From: Cryptomeria japonica
Taxonomy: Eukaryota > Streptophyta > Pinopsida > Cupressales > Cupressaceae
Direction: 5' to 3'
Length of the DNA stretch: 64,000 bases
NCBI RefSeq assembly: GCF_030272615.1
Contig: NC_081415.1
Coordinates: 507,235,373-507,299,372 of the forward strand
Made by a program: the position numbers and the translations under genes. The notes below the pieces were generated by a model. The model saw only the letters and a list, made by a program, of their open reading frames with translations. It had not been told where the DNA came from and ran no database searches. Positions 45,477-57,296 of this stretch are shown one piece after another; position 1 is the first letter of the stretch; the number at the start of each line of letters is the position of its first letter.

Positions 45477-47220
45477 TGTAGTACCCTTCCTCGTTTGAAC
45501 TCATTAGACTCATATTTTATTATTGTTTACTTTCAGTGGATACATTACCATGATGTGTTATTCAGATTTTTATGACATTATTTCTTGCTTTATTTGGATA
45601 TGAGATGCATAATTTATTTGCAGTATTTCAGTACTTGTGATTTATGGTAATTTATGGAGTATTGCTAATTACTGACATTTTACTGTATTTATGCAATGTG
45701 AAATTATATGTTGCGTGTTTGCGAGTGTATTGGATGCAAGGGGATGATTTTCCTTCACTCATTTTGGTGAGACAGGGAACATCGCAATTCTCCTTCATCG
45801 GTATGTATGCCGTGTCTTCTATATAGTATATATGCATGTGTGGTTCGGTGATGCAGGATATTGCAGGTACAAGTACCGGGTAGGTACGGGGTATCCTCTC
45901 CACTTGGCTTCACAGGTCTGAGCATGCCTTATATTTTTCGATGGAAGTGGAGGAGATTGTAGTTGACCCTATTTTATTCAGTTACACTCGTGTGAGTGTT
46001 GTCAGTTGGTCGTCCTATCAGTTTGTTCGGCCTTCGTATTTTTGTCATTTTGATCTTCTTATGAGTCTTTGCTTTGATTTGCTCAGTTGCGTGTTTAGTG
46101 ATTTTAATTAATTAATTAAATTTATGATATTATCTCATAGTTGAATTGTTTATGCATTGAGATTATAAATTTAGTTAATTAAAAGAAATTATTAAATTAA
46201 GTTGCAAGCTGCATGATATTAGAAATATATTTTTATTAAAGTTTTTGTGGAAAAATAAAATAAATTAATCGTATTTATTATTTCCTAGAATTATAAATAA
46301 ATAAAAGAATAAAACAATAAATAAATGAATGAATAAAATAATTAATTAAAATTAAAGTATTGCTTTAATTTCTTTATTTAGAAAATTAATTAATTTGCAT
46401 GAGAAAAGAAAAGAAAGAATAATGATTTTTAATTATTGCATGTTAGCTTATCTTTTGTTATAAAATTAGAAAAGAAAATAAAATTACTTTTATTCTAAAT
46501 TTAGGTTTTTTGAGAAAAAGCTATTGAACCTAGAATTTTAGTTTAAATAGGGAAATAGGTCTTTATTTTAGATACACAGGAAACAGGTCAGGAATTTGGG
46601 TGAAGAAATTTATTGGAAGCTTATTGAAAAGATTAGAGCTCTTCTACAGATTTCTTCTAAGAAAGCTATACCAGGTTGGATGACTTCTTTGATTTTGGGT
46701 TATTAGAAAATATTCTATTTTTCTCTGAATGATGTGTGTGTAAATTATTGTCAATTCCAAAACCCTCTTCTGGTTAATTCAGGTTTTGATTTAAAATTCA
46801 TGCCTGATGATTATTTCTAGTTTATGGGAAGAATTTAATTTTGAGAAAATTAGAAAAATTATTATAGAAAATTTGTCAAGATTTTATGATGCATGGAAAT
46901 TGCAAGATTTGTGAGAAAGGGTATTTACCTGAGAAATTATCCCTCTTGTTTGATTTGTTCTGATAGTTTTTTCAAATAATGGTATCTTTGTGAAAATTGT
47001 TGATCACTTTAGAAATAAATTTAATTGTGAATTAAATTTATTGGAATATCTAATTTTCTTTTAAAAAAATTTGGGAATAAAATTATGTGAAATAATTTAT
47101 TGAATTGGGTATTTATTTTTTTGTTAATGCTGTCGCAGGGTTTTTAATAAAACCAAAATTTAATTTTTTATGTTTTTAAAAAAAAAATTAATTTTTTTTT
47201 TTTTTGTGGGGAGGCATAAC

Positions 47221-47380
47221 CTCTACCCACGCAACAGCTACCTAACGGTAGCGGCTGCTGCCTTAGGGCAACATTGCTACCCAAAGAAAGCGGTGGCAGC
47301 AGCGCTACCCAAGGGTAGCGACTACTACCTGTGGCAACAACACTACCATTGGTAGCGTTGGCTGCCATATGGTAGCAAAT
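47221..47380. repeat. Palindrome cluster in S2
   Basis: This is the counterpart of 16795-16990: several GCTACC and GGTAGC words in inverted pairs, such as GCTACCCAAGGGTAGC. It is more decayed than the E2 copy but has the same position within the LTR and the same GC-rich contrast. Confidence 0.75.
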
Positions 47381-47530
47381 GGGGGTTAATAATTAAATTT
47401 TAATTTTGTTTATTTTTTTATATTTTAATTTAGTTTTAAAAAATAAAATAAAATAAAATAATAAGATTGTTTAAATATATGTATGTTATATATGTATATG
47501 TATATGTATGTATATATACATATTAATCAT

Positions 47531-47533
<3 letters not shown>

Positions 47534-47588
<55 letters not shown>
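47534..47588. repeat. (AT)n microsatellite in S2
   Basis: An almost pure AT run of about 54 bases lies just downstream of the palindrome cluster. The matching place in the E2 LTR has no such run, so it expanded in this copy. Confidence 0.93.
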
Positions 47589-47591
<3 letters not shown>

Positions 47592-49305
47592 GTTTTATTT
47601 TTTAGCTTATTTTAATTTAAAGTAATTTCTTTCGCTATGGATTAAAATTAATTCTTTGTAAAATATAAATGTGAAAATTTGGTAGTTGAAGAATTATTTT
47701 TGTTTAAATATATGTAATTAAATTCAGAATTTAGTTAATTCGGGAAAAGCTTATAATTTAAAATTTCATATTTATGTTTGTAAACACATTAGGAGATTAA
47801 TTCATATGTGAATTTATTTAACTTTATTGGACAAATGACAAGTTTGATTTCTTTGTATTAAAATAGTTGTAAATTCTTATTATCTGGAAATTCTTAAATT
47901 GCAAGTTATTTATGCTTTTGGCTGTTTTAAGAAAAGATTGCCTATATTAGGATCTTGTGTAAATGGTGTTTGCAGTCAAGTTTAATTTCATTGCAATTCT
48001 GGTTGAATTGTCATTGTGTCCTACGTTATTATTTCTCCTTGGTCAGGTGTTGTTGTATAACCTTGTTGATGTGAACCATTGTGTGTTTTGTCAAAATGGT
48101 CAATCTTGGGTTAGTGATTGTGTATCCTTCACCTGTGCTTTGTCAGGATTAGTTATAGCTATTTGTTTTGCCATATAGCTATCGTAGAGAGACCTTTCTT
48201 GTTAGTGTCCTATGAGAGAGAGTGGCTTTCGAGCGGGGGCCGTGCCCGAAGTGGATGACATGATAACCCGTCGAAAGTCAGTTTAAAAGTGATAACCTAA
48301 TAATTGATTAGGGGGTGGGTAGAATAAATATTAATTAAGATAATGTACCTTGTGCATAGGTGCAGTGCTTGTACATGGCTCATAATGTTGTGAGAAGACC
48401 TAGAATGGCAAACTTGCCACCTTGTCTTCACGAAAGGATTGGTAGGGTCCGCATGAGACTTAGTTGGAATCGGAGGCTCGGGAGAGGTTACCAGGAGAAA
48501 CCCAGGATGGGGGCCAGGACCTATGGAGGCTGTACCATGGTATCCACCGTAAGACATGCGATGACACTCTCTCCTTAGAGTCACTTGTGTTTTGTGAGTT
48601 GAGTTACATGGGTGTTTGTGGAGTCTTGTAGTCCTTTCGTACTTGTCTTACTTTGCTTACTTGAGGGTTTTCTACTATCTCCTAGCACGGTGGGGTGGTT
48701 CCATTTCGGGATCACATGGTCGGGTGGTAGTGCCACTTCCCATCAGATGTTCTAGATTGTATCTTCAGATGAGGAAAGGCTTCGCTGGTGTTCTTGGTTC
48801 GTGGTTCATGTACCTGCTCTTGTTCGAGATCATTGTTCAGTTGAGACCATGTGGTCATTGTATCAGATTTTTATGTAACCTTGATATTGTAACTTTGTAA
48901 TCTGTGGTGTTATTGGAAGCCATGTATTTGTGAATATTGTAATAGTATGTCAGTGGAATGTATGTTATTTTAGTTACTTAAATCTTATGTTAAAATGTTT
49001 TGTGGAAATTGGATACATTGGAATACTTTCATTTCTTCATTATGGAATTTAGATGTATGTGTAGTTTTAAACTTAAGCATTTAATTTATCTAGTTAAATG
49101 GACAATTGGATTAACTATGGTGTTAATATAATCTATGAACTAATCTTCATTGGTAACCCTTAGGAAATCATATGTTAGACTTCCGCTATGTTATTAAACG
49201 TGCAATGGTTATAGTTTGTGCACTTAGTCTTTAAAAAAAATTTATTTCACCCTTTAGTTGCTTAGTTGAGTTGTTTTCCTTTAGAGTTCCTGGAGGGGCA
49301 TTACA

Positions 49306-49476
49306 TACACAAAAATGCAAACCTAAGTAAAATGAACTCAACCTAGGCCTACATTGACACAAAATACTCACTCTTGGACCCTCCTAGATTCCTTATTCAC
49401 CACTGACTTGGCTAGGGTCAGTACAAGCCACAATTGTGAAAGTTAAATTGCCTAAGTCCTAGGTGCTCTTGCACCA
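49306..49476 (-). repeat. E5 3' LTR, remainder after S2
   Basis: TACACAAAAATGCAAACC through CTTGCACCA matches 55592-55762 in the 5' LTR. It ends at CACCA; on the minus strand the LTR therefore begins TGGTGC. Confidence 0.92.
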
Positions 49477-49492
49477 TTCTCCCAAACAAAGA
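49477..49492 (-). other. E5 polypurine tract
   Basis: On the minus strand TCTTTGTTTGGGAGAA lies directly before the 3' LTR start TGGTGC. Composition and place fit a polypurine tract. Confidence 0.75.
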
Positions 49493-49539
49493 AGATTATG
49501 TCACCTCTTTGGGAATCGGAATTTGATCAATTCCAAGCT

Positions 49540-50988
49540 TCTAAAACTCTGTCTCCATCACCCATGTAGCTTCTACATCATCCATACCCTGCCATTTGAT
49601 TAGGTGCTCCTAATAGACTTGATGCCTTGTCTTCTTGGCAATCCTTGAGCTCAACACCTTCTCGGCCTTTGGATTTGGTTTGGCTGGTAATTGAAGGTTG
49701 TTTACATCAACTGAAAGCTCTTAGTGACTGCAATCTAAACCTTGAACTGGTCCCTTGTATGTAACTAAGTCTGCTATATTGAAAATGTCACTAGGTAGAT
49801 CCACCTTGTAGGCATTTTCTCCATACTTGGCTAGAATGACACATGGACCTATCATCCTCATTTGTAACTTGTTTGGCACTCCTTTTTGTAGCCTTTCTTT
49901 GTTCAAGTGTACCATGACAAGATCTCCTACTTGAAATTGGAGGTTCTTCCTCTTTTCATAAAATTTTTGCTTGAGCTTGCGTGTGTTCTCCATCAATGCT
50001 TGTCTAACTGAATCATTGACTTCCTTCATTGATTGAGAAAAGTCCTTTACATATTCGCTTCTTGCTACTGCACTTCCTAAGTTTCTCAAATCCAAAGTGC
50101 CTCTGGGGTGCACACCATAGACCACTTCAAAATGGCTCTTGCCGGTAGTCCTATTCATGGTGTCATTGTATGCATATTCACCTTGTGAGAGTACTTGATC
50201 CCATGTTTGTCCATACTTCTTAGTAAGGCACCTTAGCAAGTTTCCCGAGCTCCTATTCACCACTTCGGTTTGCCCATCTGTTTGAGGATGGTAGGCTGAT
50301 CCAAAAGAGAGGTTGGTGCCAAGCTTTTGCCATAGTGTCTTCCAAAAATGACTCATAAACTTTGAGTCCCTCTCTGAAACAATTCTCATGGGTAAACCAT
50401 GTATCTCACTACCTCTTTGAAGAACAACTGAGCAATTTGGCATGCATCATGAGTAGTCTTGTAAGGCACAAAGTGAGCCATTTTTCTAAATCTATCCATA
50501 ATGACATAAATGCTATCATATCCCTGCTTTGTCCTTGGTAAACCTACTACAAAGTCCATGCTAATGCATTCCCAAGGTCTATTTGGTATGGGAAGAGGTT
50601 GATATAAACCGACATTTGTTGAAGTACGCTTGGCCTTTTGGCAAACTATGCAAGTCTCCACATATTTCTTCACATCTTGATTCATCCTTGGCCAATAGTA
50701 GTACCTCTGAACCAACTCTTGAGTCTTATTGACTCCAAAATGTCCACTAAGGCTGCCATTATGCTTCTCTTGAATAAGGTTTTCTCTCATTGAGCCTCTA
50801 GGCACACAAAGTTGCCCACCTTTGAACAATAGTCCACTTTGCAAAGTAAAATCATAATACTCACTATGGAAGTGATTTTGATATTCCTTACACATATTGT
50901 AGGCATTTGAGAAGTCTTCATCCTCTAGGTACAAGTCTCTAAAACTATCCACACCTATGCTTCTCAATTGGATTTCTTGGATTGTCAA
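49540..50988 (-). pseudogene. E5 integrase with chromodomain-like tail
   Basis: The first part (50386-50988) has an intact HHCC zinc site (KHNGSLSGHFG ... CIVCQKAK), then WECISMDFVVGLPRTKQGYD with the first catalytic aspartate. A frameshift lies near 50410. The second part (49721-50443) reads IVSERDSKFMSHFWKTLWQK, so the second catalytic aspartate is glutamate (SERD for SDRD). SAYHPQTDGQTEVVNRS carries the final glutamate, and QVGDLVMVHLNKERL and NKLQMRMIGPCVIL follow. Past the TAA the same frame reads VLSSRIAKKTRHQVY, a stop, HLIKWQGMDDVEATWV, a chromodomain remnant. Chromodomains tether integration complexes to histone marks. Confidence 0.92.
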
Positions 50989-52212
50989 AAGTCTTCTACT
51001 TAATGCATCAACTACCCGGTTTAACTTCCCTTTCTTGTGCTTAATGGTGAATGTATAGGCCTACATATACTCCACCCATTTCATGTGTTTATGAATAAGT
51101 TTATCTTGTGAGTTTAGGAAACTTAATGCTTGGTTGTTCGTATAGACCACAAATTCTTTAGGGAGGAGATAGTGTCTCCACTTCCTCAATGCCTACACTA
51201 AAGCATACAACTCAAGATCATATGAAAAGTATTTCTTCTTGGCGTCACTTAGCTTCTCACTATGGAAAGCTACTGGTTTTTCTTCTTGGCTTAGGGCAAC
51301 ACCTACTGCAACATTGCTTGCATCACATTCTACAATGAAAAGTTTCTCAAAACTAGGCAACACTAGTACCGGTTGGGTAGATATCTTCTCCTTCAAGGTT
51401 TCAAAACCTTTGTTTGCTACTTCACCCCACTGAAACTTTGCCTTTACTCCAACCCTAATGGTGTCTAGCATTGGTGCACATATTGCACTAAACTGCTTAA
51501 TGAACTTTCTGTAGTACTGAGCTAGTCCATAGAAGCTTCTCACCTTTGTTGCTGTGTTAGGAGTAAGCCAATTTACAATGGCTTCAACCTTTCTTAGATC
51601 CATCTTGAGGTTTCCTTGAGACAACACAAACCCAAGGTAAACCAACTCCTGCTTGACAAACTCACACTTATCCAAATTCATGGTTAGCTTTTCATCATAC
51701 AATCTTTGTAATACATCTTGCAAATGATTAATGTGATCTACCCTATCTTTACTGAAAATGAGAACATCATCAAGATATGCTACCACAAATTCATCTATGA
51801 AGTCCTTCATCACCTCATTCATGAGTCTCATGAAGGTGCTTGGAGCATTGGATAAGCCAAATGGCATTACAAGCCACTCGTAAAGACCCTTAGTAGTCTT
51901 GAATGCAGTTTTCCATTCATCACCCTCCTTAATCCTAATTTGATGATAGCCACTCTTAAGGTCAATCTTGGTAAAGTACTTGGCTTTCCCTAAACAATCC
52001 ATTAGGTCTTCTATTCTAGGAATAGGGAACCTATATCTGATGGTGATCCTATTAATGACTCTAGAATCAGTACACAATCTCCAAGCACCACCTTTTTTTG
52101 GTGTCAACATGGTAGGGACATCACAAGAGCTAATACTTTTCCTAATTAGGTCTTGGTCTAAGAGCTCTTGGATTTGCTTGGCAATTTCAACGTTTTGTTG
52201 AGGAGTCATTTT
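50989..52212 (-). pseudogene. E5 reverse transcriptase and RNase H
   Basis: From right to left it reads [100 protein letters not shown] and [20 protein letters not shown]. All RT blocks are present, with DLKSGYHQI and YLDD intact. The RNase H part reads [19 protein letters not shown] and [26 protein letters not shown], a stop at 51190-51192, ALRKWRHYLLPKEFVVYTDN and GKLNRVVDALSRR. Only one stop interrupts a stretch of about 400 codons, so this copy is well kept. It continues the frame of the protease and leads into integrase. Confidence 0.95.
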
Positions 52213-53094
52213 TTAGGCTGCCTTATTAGGCAAGGATGCTCTGGGAATGAAGTCTATTTGATGGCTTATGGTTCTTTTAGGAGGTAAGGTGGCTGGTTGT
52301 CCTTCACTTACTATGGCTTTGAATTTCTTCAACAAATCTTGCACCTCTAATGGCAAATCTTGCTGCTCTTTCTTGTCTTCTTCTTTGGGCTTCATCACAA
52401 GTGCAAACCCTATACCTTCACCTTCCTCAAGTGTCTTTAAGAACTGTTTTTCACTTACCAAAATAACATTAGGACCTACGACCTTTTTTTCACCTTCCTC
52501 AAGGATAGACTGAATCTTGAATGTGACTCCATCTTTCTTGAATGAGTATGCATTCTTGGCTCCATCATGGATAGCTTGTCTATCAAATTGCCATGGTCTT
52601 CCTAAAAGAAGATGACATGCATCCATGGGTAGGACATCACACAACACCTTGTCCTTATACCTTCCAATGGTAAAATCCACCCATGCTTGCTCATTAACTA
52701 GGACATATTGGCCTTTGTTAAACCAAGTGACTCTATAGGGATTGTTGTGAGGTATCCTTTGCAATTTGATCTTGCTCACTGCCTCTTCTGACACAATTTT
52801 GTCTGTAGACCCTAAATCAATGATTACTCTGCACACTTTGTCCATAATCTTGCATTTGATCCTAAATAAGGACCTTCTTTCGCTTGGCTCTTCTCTGACT
52901 GGTTCTTTGATCAATGTTATCCTCATCATCAAGTTGTCACCTACCTCTGACTCTAAGGAAACTTCTGAAGTCTTGGTGCTTGAAGACTCTTCTTGGAGAT
53001 AACTCACTTTTCTTTCACCACCATGTGATGATGATCCCTTCTCTGGACACCTATATGCTGGATGACCAAGTTGGTTACAATGGTAACACTTCAT
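52213..53094 (-). pseudogene. E5 zinc knuckle and protease
   Basis: The reading begins MKCYHCNQLGHPAYRCPEKG, a CCHC knuckle of the gag C-terminus. After a Ser-rich stretch it reads DKVCRVIIDLGSTDKIVSEE; the active site is DLGS where DSGS is the rule, a change that should weaken or abolish protease activity. Then ACHLLLGRPWQFDRQAIHDG and NAYSFKKDGVTFKI give the usual LGRPWQFDR block. A TAA at 52213-52215 separates it from RT in the same frame. Confidence 0.92.
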
Positions 53095-54123
53095 TATTGC
53101 AAAGTATGAGGAACCTCTACCTTGTCAACTAGATCTTCCTCTGGAACCACTATTTGATCCCCTTCCTCTATTGAATCCTTGTCTATTGTTGTCACTCTCT
53201 TTCTGCTCAGTGAGTTTAGACTCTCCTTGTGTTCTTTGTTCAGAACTTCTTCCTCCAAAGCCTCCTCTATGGCCTCTATTGTCTTTTCCTCTACCTATGC
53301 CCCTATTATTGCTTGAGTTATGTCTTCTTTTCATTTTTTCCTCCACCTTAAGGGAAAGTTGAAAGTTTTGATGGACTATTTTTGGGCTCATTAAACTGAT
53401 TTCTTCTTGGATGTTCCACCGTAGACCATTTAGGTACCTAGCAACCTTGAGACTCTCTTCTTCCACTGCATGAGATCTAAGGCTAAGTTTGTGAAACTCC
53501 TCCGTATAGCTACTGACATCAAGATCCTTTTGTCTTAGGTTTTGCCTCTTCCTATGAATTTTCACTTCATAGTCATTAGGGAGATAGACTTCTTTGATTT
53601 TGACTAACATCCTTTTCCAAGAATCTTGTACAAATTGCCACCATGTGAGGGTAGCTCCTCTCATCCTAGACATGGCTACCTTGACTCTCTAGGCTTCAGT
53701 TATTCCTTCACATTCAAAGTGGTTCTCCATACCTTCTATCCATTCTAGGACCACTTCTGCCTCCATCTTACCAGTGAACAATGACAATCCTTCTAGTGAT
53801 CTGCCACTCAAGGCCTTCAATGCCTTCAAGAAAGGTTCTTTCTCTAGGATAGGATCAAGTTCAGGTATCTTTTCTATCTCTAACACTTCTTTACCCTTCC
53901 CTTCTTCTCCTTCCACCTTTACCAACACTTCATCAACCTTGGTTTCAATTGCACCAAGCTTACTCTCCAATTTAATCAATTTCTCTTTCAGGAGTCTATT
54001 ATCCTCCTCCTGATCATCCACTTTTCTGGCCAACTCTGCATTGGTCACCATGTTGTTGTCTCCTATAGATTCCACTGAGGACATCAACTCTTCTAGCCCA
54101 AATCTTATAAGCTCTGATACCAT
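53095..54123 (-). pseudogene. E5 gag
   Basis: The start is the ATG at 54123, whose last two bases are the first two of the primer binding site. The first 60 residues include a coiled-coil-like stretch (ELARKVDDQEEDNRLLKEKL). The core reads LSLFTGKMEAEVVLEWIEGM, a stop at 53689-53691, MRGATLTWWQFVQDSWKRML, LRQKDLDVSSYTEEFHKLSL and VARYLNGLRWNIQEEI, which are gypsy retrotrans_gag motifs. An Arg/Gly-rich tail (about 53125-53300) fits RNA binding. A TGA near 53125 separates it from the knuckle. All parts share one frame. Confidence 0.92.
54111..54122 (-). other. E5 primer binding site (iMet type), overlapping the gag start codon
   Basis: On the minus strand TGGTATCAGAGC is an exact standard iMet site, three bases from the LTR end (CCATCA, then AAA). 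The gag ATG at 54123-54121 shares TG with its first two bases. Confidence 0.93.
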
Positions 54124-54125
54124 TT

Positions 54126-55762
54126 TGATGGGATTTTCCTAGCCTGCTCAACACTCCACCTAGTTGGTGTTGCTCAATTCCACCAACTCACCAGGCCTAG
54201 TTTCACTCTAGACCTCCAATTACTTCTCAATATCTTTTAGGGATTTATTCTTGACGTTACTAAGGTTTTTTCTTCAGGTGTTTTGGTTAGGAACCCTATC
54301 AATTCACTGTGCTTCTCAGGTGCTCAATTTTGGCCTTTTGGCTTCAACTTGTGAAAATGACCTCCAACTATTGTGAGAGGATGCAAAGGAGTAGAGAGGT
54401 CTTCTAACATGTTTTTATTGCATTTGGGTTCCATTAGTGGTTTTCAACCTTGAGGTTTCTTACCGATTTCAAAATCTTGCCTAGAAAAGGGCTACAAGGA
54501 ATGAGCCCCAATTAGGCTTCCAAAACCGGTTTTCTAGGGCTCAAGGGAAAATGATTCAAAGGACCCCCAAAAAAGTTTGGTTTTTATTCAATAATTCACC
54601 CATACCTAAAATATTTTTTGGTTTTAGGCCCTGGTCTGACTGTACAATGTGTGAACCCCAAAATGAGGGTTTTGAGGGTTTATAATGCCTTTAACCAGCA
54701 ATGAATGAACAACTTGGGGTTTTGATGTAAAATAGATTTGTAAAGGCTCCTCCCTAAATAGATAAGTCTTCCCCAACCCCATGGACCCCTCCAAACTCTG
54801 AAATAGTGATCTTACACTCACCCCTGCACTTTACACCACTTTTTCACCTTATTTTCTCTAGCCGAGTTGCTCCTGGACTCGCCTAGAATAAGGGGGCAGT
54901 CATGTCTAAACACTTCTCCAAAACTTGAACTTGAATATGTACAATTTATAGGAGGTTTCCAACCATGTATCAACTAGCTGTGATGGCACCACGTGTGAGA
55001 CTCATGGGGCAACCATATTTACAAGAAAATTGCTATTTACAAGCCAAAACTGTCTGTTTACAAACTTGAACAAGAAAACACCTATGTACAGTAATTAAAA
55101 AGTCCTAAAATGAATCAACAATACAAAAACACACAAGAGCAACTCAATCCATTTCTGGATCAGTGGATTCAATCCATATTCTATTGCAAAATTGAGTAAA
55201 ACAAGCCAAAATGTTGTCAACAAGACTGAAAATGAGTAGTTTCAGTTGTTGGACTTACAAAACACACTTCACCAACCTTGGTAAATGTGAAAGAGAGGTT
55301 TTGTATATATTTACCACATGTGGAGTCCTTCCATGGCATTGGGAAATCCCTAACTCCACCGCTAACCAATTTCAGGACAAAAGTTGTCATGACAACTTTC
55401 AAAAGTTGTCATGACAACTTTTTGCAACTTTGTGATTTTTGCACTTTTGGTCTCTCCAACCTATGAGACCTATTTCAAGTCATCACATATGACATTTAAA
55501 ACATGTCTAAGACCTATTTAACCCTCTCTAATGCTTTTACCAGCTTTTGACACTTTTGACCAACAAAAAATACCTACTGAAACTCACTAGTTACACAAAA
55601 ATGCAAACCTAAGTAAAATGAACTCAAACTAGGCCTACATTGACACAAAATACTCACTCTTGGACCCTCCTGGAGTCCTTATTCACCACTGAATTGTCTA
55701 GGGTCAGTACAAGCCACAATTGTGAAAGTTAAATTGCCTAAGTCCTTGGTGCTCCTGCACCA
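54126..55762 (-). repeat. E5 5' LTR (1637 bp)
   Basis: It runs from TGATGGGATTTTCC to GCTCCTGCACCA on the plus strand and matches both parts of the 3' LTR. It carries two adjacent copies of the AAAGTTGTCATGACAACTTT palindrome (55380-55399 and 55401-55422), where the 3' LTR has one. Confidence 0.94.
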
Positions 55763-55947
55763 TAATCCATACTAATGACTTGCCACTTCCTTTCTAGATA
55801 TTCATGAGGATACACAGGAAACCCCAATGTGAGAAAAATATTGGTGAGAAATATTGCTAGAGATCTACTACTCCAATCCAGCCTCACAATGAAATAATAG
55901 TTTTATAATGTTTAGGGCACCAACCCCTAACAATTTATGGGCACCTA
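55763..55947. repeat. Right copy of the ~185-base flank duplication around E5
   Basis: AATCCATACTAATGACTTGCC through GGGCACCTACC repeats 43837-44020 at about 90% identity. The first ~50 bases are E3 integrase (minus strand, ERKWQVISMD) and the rest is E6 LTR. After CACCTACC the right side continues into uninterrupted E6 LTR (CAAAGGAGCACC), showing where E5 entered. Confidence 0.88.
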
Positions 55948-57285
55948 CCCAAAGGAGCACCAACCCCTGATCTATTCTGAGCACCAACTCAAGGAGCACC
56001 AAACCCTACACTAAGCACCTACTTAGTGAAATACATTGAGATATAAAATCAATACCATGATAAGCACCTTGTTATGAATGAGTTTTGTAACCTTTGCAAA
56101 CTATTCACTCTGCCGGTTGAACTATTTTCCGTCACACTACTTCTTCTCTACTGGATCTCAGTTCTCTCTATCTGAATCTTCTTTAACTCAACTTCTGCCT
56201 AGTTGGATCTCCTCTAAAACTCTCTCTTCTCTTTTTCACTCTCAGCGGCTACCTTACCAGTTTAATCTTTGTCGGTTTGATAGACTATTAAGCTTCGTAA
56301 TAGTTCATCGGTTACCTTAAACCTTGTCGGTTAAACCCTTCTTGCCATTTCTTCTTCTAACACCCAGTCACTTCAATATTTTGCTATTAACAGTCAAATT
56401 GATCGACTCTCCTCTAGTATAATCAGACACTCTTTTCTAATCAATCATCCATAATCAATCTACTTAAGTCTTTGTTCTGCATATTTATACACATGCTTTC
56501 TCATCAAAAAATAAAGTTCAAACTTTACATGTCTAGGGTTTTCTTCACTGACTCAGTCGGTATCAAATCAAATCAGATCTTATTTCTTAGATTGACAACC
56601 TATAATAAATCAAACATCACCCTCATTTTTTATCCTTCCAATACACGTTCACTATATTTAGCAAACTAGATCATGTTCATCGGCCTTGAGTTTGTCGATT
56701 ACAATAAATGATCTAGTTGTTTCCTTCTCCAGATCAACAAGACGATAAAATGTCCTGCTTCATTCTTAACACCCAAAAATATTTGCCTTTTGATCTTCTT
56801 TGAGCCGCAATTCTTTGCAATCGATCCGTGATCTCCGTAATCTTCATTTAATATCAACCTAATCGACAACTACCTCTTCGATGCACCATTCACCTACCAC
56901 TGCATGTTCGCCACCTGGAGTCCATGTAACATCTCTATCAACATCCAACTCACTTGATTGTGTCGGTTCAAACTCAGTCATCAACCAGACATACTACCGG
57001 TATATACCAACTGGTTAACCTTCATATCATGCACTTATTTTTTCTGTTAGCTAGGACATGTTATCATTTACTGGTGACAGTCCTCAACCATTTTTCCAAA
57101 GTGGCAAACACTTCACAAAATTTTATCTTCTTATCCGAGTCCATCAATTTGTCTCTTTTCTTTCTTATCAGATGACATACTTACCAGTTGACATCAACAT
57201 GCCAAAAATCTTCAATATTTCTACTTGCATACCGGTAATATCAACTTGCATATCGATTGATATCAATGACAACACAATGCCAATA
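55816..57285 (-). repeat. E6 3' LTR (about 1.47 kb kept)
   Basis: On the minus strand it starts TATTGGCATTGTGTTGTC after the purine tract; the usual TG is TA in both E6 LTRs. It aligns with 62484-63530 over its first ~1.05 kb. The remaining part (55816-56200), with repeated GGTGCTC and TAGGTGC words and CTCACATTGGGGTTTCC, has no partner in the shortened 5' LTR. It ends abruptly in integrase sequence. Confidence 0.88.
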
Positions 57286-57296
57286 ATCTCCCCCTT
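57286..57296 (-). other. E6 polypurine tract
   Basis: On the minus strand AAGGGGGAGAT lies directly before the LTR start. It is the expected primer tract. Confidence 0.8.

Larger units (their letters stand above)
45477..49305 (+). mobile_element. S2: 3.83-kb solo LTR of the E2 family
   Basis: It starts TGTAGTACCC and ends GAGGGGCATTACA, with TACAC on both sides (45472-45476 and 49306-49310). Read in this direction it matches the E2 5' LTR read on the minus strand, at both ends and at the palindrome cluster. No internal region is present, so recombination between two LTRs has removed it. It is mostly AT-rich, with an AT microsatellite at 47534-47588. Frames at 47963-48178, 48360-48578 and 48616-48900 are not supported as genes. 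Confidence 0.94.
44021..55762 (-). mobile_element. E5: Reina-like chromovirus, minus strand, holding solo LTR S2
   Basis: The 5' LTR is at 54126-55762 and the 3' LTR at 44021-45476 plus 49306-49476, interrupted by S2. The internal region reads gag, protease, RT, RNase H, integrase and a chromodomain-like tail on the minus strand. Nearly all of gag-pol (54123 to about 50400) is in one frame with four stops, then one frameshift. RT text such as [17 protein letters not shown] and the single gag-pol frame fit the Reina branch of the chromoviruses. LTRs differ by about 8% over 170 bases. There is no 5-bp target duplication; instead about 185 bases are repeated on both sides. Confidence 0.93.

Noticed and set aside
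47168-47368. Frames on both strands across the S2 palindrome cluster
   Set aside because: Opposed short frames created by inverted GCTACC/GGTAGC words. No family similarity.
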